Assembly: GCA_002409145.1 (NCBI GenBank) | Contig: DHUL01000030.1 | Coordinates: 457-38,576, forward strand | DNA length: 38,120 bases | Direction of reading: 5' to 3' | Origin: Bacteroidales bacterium UBA5235 | GTDB lineage: Bacteria > Bacteroidota > Bacteroidia > Bacteroidales > VadinHA17 | Part shown: piece after piece, positions 34,841 through 38,120 of the stretch | Numbering within the stretch: position 1 is the stretch's first letter | How the letters are laid out: each line of letters opens with the position of its first letter | The notes under the pieces: model-generated | Told to the model about the DNA's origin: nothing | Databases searched by the model: none | The model's input: only the letters and a program-made list of their open reading frames with translations | Made by a program: the position numbers and the translations under genes

Positions 34841-35937
34841 TTTGTTATGTTTTTGATTATCTGAACCATATTCTCGTATTGTGCCTCCATATCGCGAAGG
34901 AGTGTGAGCTGGACTCTGACACGCTGCAGGTTATGAAGGGGATGTCTGATCTTGTAGTAGTTGTCACCGTCAATAAAGTCAGTCAGGAACCGCGTGGCCA
35001 TAATGTATGTAAGCAGCTTTGGTGCGAAGGGGAGATATTCGATCTCAGTGGCATTCAGCGTATTCCTTGTCTCTGACAGGAAGCCTTCGGCGTATGCCCG
35101 GTAGATATCAATATCAATAGAGACGGCTGACAGGTCTTCTGCATCTTCCTCGGTCCTGTTGGCGGCAGTACGAATAGCATCTCCGAAGTCATAATGAACA
35201 TAACCCGGCATCACCGTATCAAGATCGATTATCAGCAGTGCCCTGTCATTTCTGTCGAAGAGGATATTGTTGAACTTGGTATCATTGTGGGTTACCCTGA
35301 GAGGAATCTTTCCGGCAGCGCCCAGCCGGATGATAGTCTTCATCTCATCCTCGCGGCTGATAATCTCCTCTATCTCCTTCCTGACCGATTCCACCCTGCC
35401 GGCGGGATCTTTACCGATAACTTGATGGAAGGTCCTGAGGCGCGTGGCTATATTATGAAAGTCCGGGATTGTCTCATGTAGAGGTTTCCCGGGCAGGCTG
35501 GCCAGTAAAGCCTGGAATCTTCCGATGATTCTTCCCCCCTCAAAAGCCTTGTGGGCAGAGTCAACCTTTTCATATGATTTGTGGTCGGCGATGAAGATGA
35601 ACATTCTCCAGTAACGTCCATCTGCGTCAGTGATGAAAGACCTTCCTGTCTCTCTGTCAGGGACAAGGGTAAGGCATTCCCGTTTGGGGTCACTACCGGG
35701 AATGGCTGCAATTTTGTTCCTCAGGTGGCCGGTGACCCTCTCCATGTTCTCCTGGAGGCTGGGGATGTCACGGAAGACGTTGCTGTTCAGCCGTTGCAGG
35801 ATGTAGTCGTCATACTCCTCTTCAGCTGTAATGATTCGGAAGGTGTCATGTATATGACCCGGGCCGAATGACTTCCCTTCAAGGAATGTGCCTTCCGCAG
35901 CAAAACAGCTGAAGATTTTTTTCAGATCCGCCTCCAT
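34837..35937 (-). CDS. N-acetylhexosamine kinase-like phosphotransferase
   Basis: A 366-residue cytoplasmic kinase of the aminoglycoside-phosphotransferase fold. The catalytic segment THNDTKFNNILFD (His217-Asn218-Asp219) and DLDTVMPGYVHYDFGDAIR (Asp238/Asp240, metal ligands) match N-acetylhexosamine 1-kinase (NahK), often misnamed mucin desulfatase. The N-terminus PGHIHDTFRI fits the nucleotide-loop region. It is predicted to phosphorylate GlcNAc or GalNAc at C1. Its gene lies between a sugar transporter (9 bases upstream of this start) and an SGNH hydrolase (4-base overlap), consistent with uptake, deacylation and phosphorylation of an amino sugar. Whether it uses GlcNAc or GalNAc cannot be told. 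Confidence 0.85.
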   Translation of the reverse strand: MEADLKKIFSCFAAEGTFLEGKSFGPGHIHDTFRIITAEEEYDDYILQRLNSNVFRDIPSLQENMERVTGHLRNKIAAIPGSDPKRECLTLVPDRETGRSFITDADGRYWRMFIFIADHKSYEKVDSAHKAFEGGRIIGRFQALLASLPGKPLHETIPDFHNIATRLRTFHQVIGKDPAGRVESVRKEIEEIISREDEMKTIIRLGAAGKIPLRVTHNDTKFNNILFDRNDRALLIIDLDTVMPGYVHYDFGDAIRTAANRTEEDAEDLSAVSIDIDIYRAYAEGFLSETRNTLNATEIEYLPFAPKLLTYIMATRFLTDFIDGDNYYKIRHPLHNLQRVRVQLTLLRDMEAQYENMVQIIKNITK

Positions 35938-35946
35938 GTCCTGTTT

Positions 35947-37290
35947 TTACCTTCCTTTGAGCCTGTACCCGTGGAGAGAGTAGTAGAGGAGGATAAGATA
36001 GCAGGGAAGGCATACCCAGTAAGCGGCCTGAGTGCTGAACTTGTCTGCCATCTTTCCGTAGATGAGGGGTATGATTGCGCCTCCTACCACGGCCATTACC
36101 AGCAGCGCAGATGCAGTCTTGGTGAACCTGCCCACGCCGTTGAGAGCCAGCGGCCACATAGACGGCCAGATAAGTGCGTTGGCCAGCCCGAGCAGTGCTA
36201 CAAAGAGCACTGTAACCGGGATGGTAAGAGTCACAGCCTGGAAGGTGACAAGGTCCCTGAAGGGCATAGTGATCTGCTGTCCTGAGGGGGAGAGAACAGC
36301 GCCGAAGGTGAAGATGATCCCTAGAATGGCGGATATGCGCAGGGCATTGACCTGGGAGAGCATTCTGGGTATGAAAATGATACCGCAGATATACCCGATG
36401 ATCATTCCCAGCATGGTGAGTGAGGTAAAGTATTTTGCTGAGGACATGTCAATCTGCAGTGACTGTCCGTACCGTATGATGGTGTCACCTGCGATGACTT
36501 CAACACCGACATAGAAGAAGAGGGCAATGGCGCCGACTATCATATGCGGGAAGTGCCAGATGCTGGTTTTATTGAGGTTGGTTTCCCCCACGGAGGGTTC
36601 TTCCGCGTCGGTATCCACCTCGGGGAGGTGGGCGAAGCGAAGGAGGAGCCCCAGTGCCACAAGGATGACGGCCATGATTATGTAGGGGTTGATGACCCGG
36701 GTGGCAAGCTGATCAAGGATGTCTGCGCGCATGACGGCGTCAGTGGCTTCTGCAAGCTGCCGGTCAAGCAGGTGTGAATCCTTTAAAATATGTGCTCCCA
36801 GGATGATAGGGGCTATTGCACCGGCGAACTTGTTGGCGATCCCCATCATACTGATTCGCTTGGCAGCGCTCTCGCGGGGGCCGATGATAGTCACATACGG
36901 ATTTGAGGCTGTCTGCAACAAAGCCATTCCGGTACCCTGGACGAAGAGGCCCAGAAGGAAAATGGCATAATTTCGCGCAAGCGCAGCGGGAATGAATATC
37001 AGTGCTCCTACGGCCATGATCCAGAGGCCTATAGACATGCCGTTCTTGAAACCTGTCTTTTTAAGAACCGCCGAGGAGGGCAGTGACATCACAAAGTAAG
37101 ATATGTAGAAGGCTGTGGTGACAAAATAAGCCTGGAAATCAGTCAGCTCACAGGCCGTCCGCAGAAACGGAATGAGTATCCCGTTGAGCCATGTTATAAA
37201 CCCGAAGATGAAAAAGAAGATGGCAATTACCGTCATGCCAACGATGTAATTCTTGCGGCTCATCGGTGCCGCTGTTGCACCTGTCGTCAT
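35947..37290 (-). CDS. FucP-type MFS sugar transporter, probably amino-sugar uptake
   Basis: A 447-residue inner-membrane carrier with about 12 helices. The pattern FGFITWLNGILIPFLRTACEL and SYFVMSLPSSAVLKKTGFKNG matches the FucP/GluP/NagP group of proton sugar symporters, and the segment GTGMALLQTASNPYVTIIG is the usual NPY motif of this group. The substrate in the group varies (fucose, glucose/galactose, GlcNAc). The adjoining kinase points to N-acetylhexosamine. It is the first gene of a three-gene operon with its own promoter (TTG-N20-TAGTTTTG). The ATG at 37290 is used; an inner ATG at 37263 (MSRKNY) is also possible. The inserted loop near residues 205-215 is charged. Confidence 0.88.
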   Translation of the reverse strand: MTTGATAAPMSRKNYIVGMTVIAIFFFIFGFITWLNGILIPFLRTACELTDFQAYFVTTAFYISYFVMSLPSSAVLKKTGFKNGMSIGLWIMAVGALIFIPAALARNYAIFLLGLFVQGTGMALLQTASNPYVTIIGPRESAAKRISMMGIANKFAGAIAPIILGAHILKDSHLLDRQLAEATDAVMRADILDQLATRVINPYIIMAVILVALGLLLRFAHLPEVDTDAEEPSVGETNLNKTSIWHFPHMIVGAIALFFYVGVEVIAGDTIIRYGQSLQIDMSSAKYFTSLTMLGMIIGYICGIIFIPRMLSQVNALRISAILGIIFTFGAVLSPSGQQITMPFRDLVTFQAVTLTIPVTVLFVALLGLANALIWPSMWPLALNGVGRFTKTASALLVMAVVGGAIIPLIYGKMADKFSTQAAYWVCLPCYLILLYYSLHGYRLKGR

Positions 37291-37360
37291 CTTGTTTGTA
37301 GTATGATATGGTTGTGGTTAGAGTTTTGCCGCCATAGCGTAATATGCGACGGCACGGCAT

Positions 37361-37391
37361 CAAAACTACTCTTTTTGGAATTAAACTGCAA
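37361..37391 (-). promoter_or_regulatory. Promoter of the sugar transporter operon
   Basis: On the minus strand TTG (37389-37391) is followed after 20 bases by TAGTTTTG (37361-37368), a full match to TAnnTTTG. The predicted start near 37354 leaves a leader of about 63 bases before the ATG at 37290. Confidence 0.65.
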
Positions 37392-37529
37392 TATCACTGA
37401 TCATTTATCATAGTTTCACCCGGTATAAGAGTGCCTTGGCCTGCAGGCAGTTTCATTGAGTAACAAAAATGTAACAGCTTGTCTGCATTGATGGCCACTC
37501 TCAGTATTTACAATCTGACTTCGAAGTGT

Positions 37530-37537
37530 TAATTTTG
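37530..37537 (+). promoter_or_regulatory. -7 promoter element of the HAD hydrolase gene
   Basis: TAATTTTG matches TAnnTTTG in full and ends 14 bases before the ATG at 37552. If used, the leader is only about 8 bases. No clear -33 element was seen. Confidence 0.45.
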
Positions 37538-37551
37538 CACCAGATAACAGA

Positions 37552-38120
37552 ATGATGAAAAACAGTGAAATTATTGAAAGGATAAAGAGCAAGAAAGCCT
37601 TTATCAGTGACATGGACGGTGTGATCTACCATGGCAACAAACTGCTTCCGGGCGTTCCGGAATTTGTGGAGTGGCTGAAAAAGGAGGGGAAAAAGTTTCT
37701 TTTCCTGACCAACAGCAGTGAAAGGACCCCCAAGGAGCTTCAGGAAAAGATGTTCAGGCTCGGAATTGATCTTGACGAGAATGTTTTCTATACCAGTGCA
37801 CTGGCCACAGCTCAGTTCCTGGCCACACAGAAACCGGGAGGGACGGCTTACATAGTAGGTGAGGCCGGCCTGATAAACGCAATGTACAATGCCGGATATA
37901 CAATGAACAACTACGATCCTGACTATGTGGTTGTGGGAGATACCAGGAGCTACAGCTTCGAAAAGATAGAGCAGGCTGTGAACCTGGTACTGAAGGGAGC
38001 CAAGCTGATTGGCACCAATCCGGACCTGACAGGCCCCGTGGAGAACGGTATTATACCGGCCACCAAGGCTCTTATCTCACCGATAGAGCTGTCGACGGGC
38101 AGACAGGCCTATTTCGTGGG
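37552..38120 (+). CDS. HAD-IIA (NagD-like) hydrolase, 5' part only
   Basis: The first 189 codons of a gene cut by the right edge of the window. The translation opens MMKNSEIIERIKSKKAF and carries the HAD motif I FISDMDGVIYHGN (nucleophile Asp), motif II in FLFLTNSSERTPKE, and GTNPDLTGPVENG, which mark the HAD-IIA family (NagD, 4-nitrophenylphosphatase-like sugar or nucleotide phosphatases). The cap domain of the C2 type lies between motifs II and III. A second ATG follows at 37555. It is divergent from the amino-sugar operon, which makes a related phosphatase role possible but not shown. The full length cannot be judged. Confidence 0.88.
   Translation, partial: MMKNSEIIERIKSKKAFISDMDGVIYHGNKLLPGVPEFVEWLKKEGKKFLFLTNSSERTPKELQEKMFRLGIDLDENVFYTSALATAQFLATQKPGGTAYIVGEAGLINAMYNAGYTMNNYDPDYVVVGDTRSYSFEKIEQAVNLVLKGAKLIGTNPDLTGPVENGIIPATKALISPIELSTGRQAYFV

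Larger units (their letters stand above)
37291..37551. other. Divergent intergenic region with two promoters
   Basis: This 261-base spacer separates the sugar transporter operon (minus) and the HAD hydrolase gene (plus). It contains both promoters listed here and no gene I can support; a minus-strand frame running through 37416-37613 overlaps the HAD start and looks spurious. The rest is AT-rich with no clear repeat. Confidence 0.5.

Noticed and set aside
37416..37613. Minus-strand frame in the spacer before the HAD gene
   Set aside because: It overlaps the start of the HAD gene and its -7 element, has no recognisable family and looks like chance.

Overview
The window looks like part of a Bacteroidota chromosome, probably order Bacteroidales. 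Evidence read from the sequence: a gingipain-like protease ending in a type IX secretion (T9SS) sorting domain; an ExbB-ExbD-ExbD-TonB operon next to PstS-like and TPR genes; DUF4831 and DUF6599 family proteins; and several intergenic spacers with the Bacteroidota promoter -7 element TAnnTTTG, three of them with a TTG/TTTG element 18-20 bases upstream. Genes are dense. I see no rRNA, tRNA, CRISPR array, insertion sequence or phage gene. No gene-free stretch exceeds 300 bases; the longest lies between 37,291 and 37,551.

Layout. 1-155: fragments of a palindromic intergenic repeat. 156-4,529 (minus): HD-domain hydrolase and a large secreted C25 protease. 4,653-7,967 (plus): a membrane sensor with an extracytoplasmic propeller and a cytoplasmic SpoIIE/PP2C phosphatase. 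7,972-8,619 (minus): AlbA_2 (Schlafen-type) protein. 8,785-10,824 (plus): Tat-exported Fe-S aldo/keto reductase and a DUF6599 protein. 10,846-10,877: bidirectional terminator. 10,896-17,137 (minus): a TonB energisation locus in two transcripts, PstS-like lipoprotein to TPR protein, then ExbB-ExbD-ExbD-TonB from its own promoter. 17,310-19,447 (minus): small two-helix membrane protein and a POT peptide transporter with a clear terminator. 19,597-22,254 (plus): Nnr NAD(P)HX repair enzyme and a DUF4831 lipoprotein. 22,277-24,570 (minus): glycosyltransferase, methyltransferase-like protein, thioredoxin-like protein. 24,742-27,612 (plus): MFS transporter and PepD dipeptidase. 27,629-30,301 (minus): PhoD-like phosphatase lipoprotein. 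30,310-34,005 (minus): three-gene biotin-dependent acyl-CoA carboxylase. 34,160-37,290 (minus): sugar transporter, N-acetylhexosamine-kinase-like enzyme and SGNH hydrolase, an apparent amino-sugar salvage operon. 37,552-end (plus): start of a NagD-like HAD hydrolase, cut by the window edge.

How the genes fit together. Much of the content suits a fermentative, protein- and glycan-degrading lifestyle: secreted protease, oligopeptide uptake (POT), MFS plus dipeptidase, TonB energisation of outer-membrane import, amino-sugar uptake and phosphorylation, and a carboxylase likely acting on propionyl-CoA. Most genes belong to known families. The less ordinary items are the propeller-SpoIIE sensor, the coupling of a PstS-like protein and a TPR protein to a TonB motor with no Pst transporter nearby, the MFS-PepD pair, the DUF6599-reductase pair, a terminator embedded in an opposing coding region, and the palindromic repeat at the left edge. 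I did not find a convincing wholly new multi-gene system.
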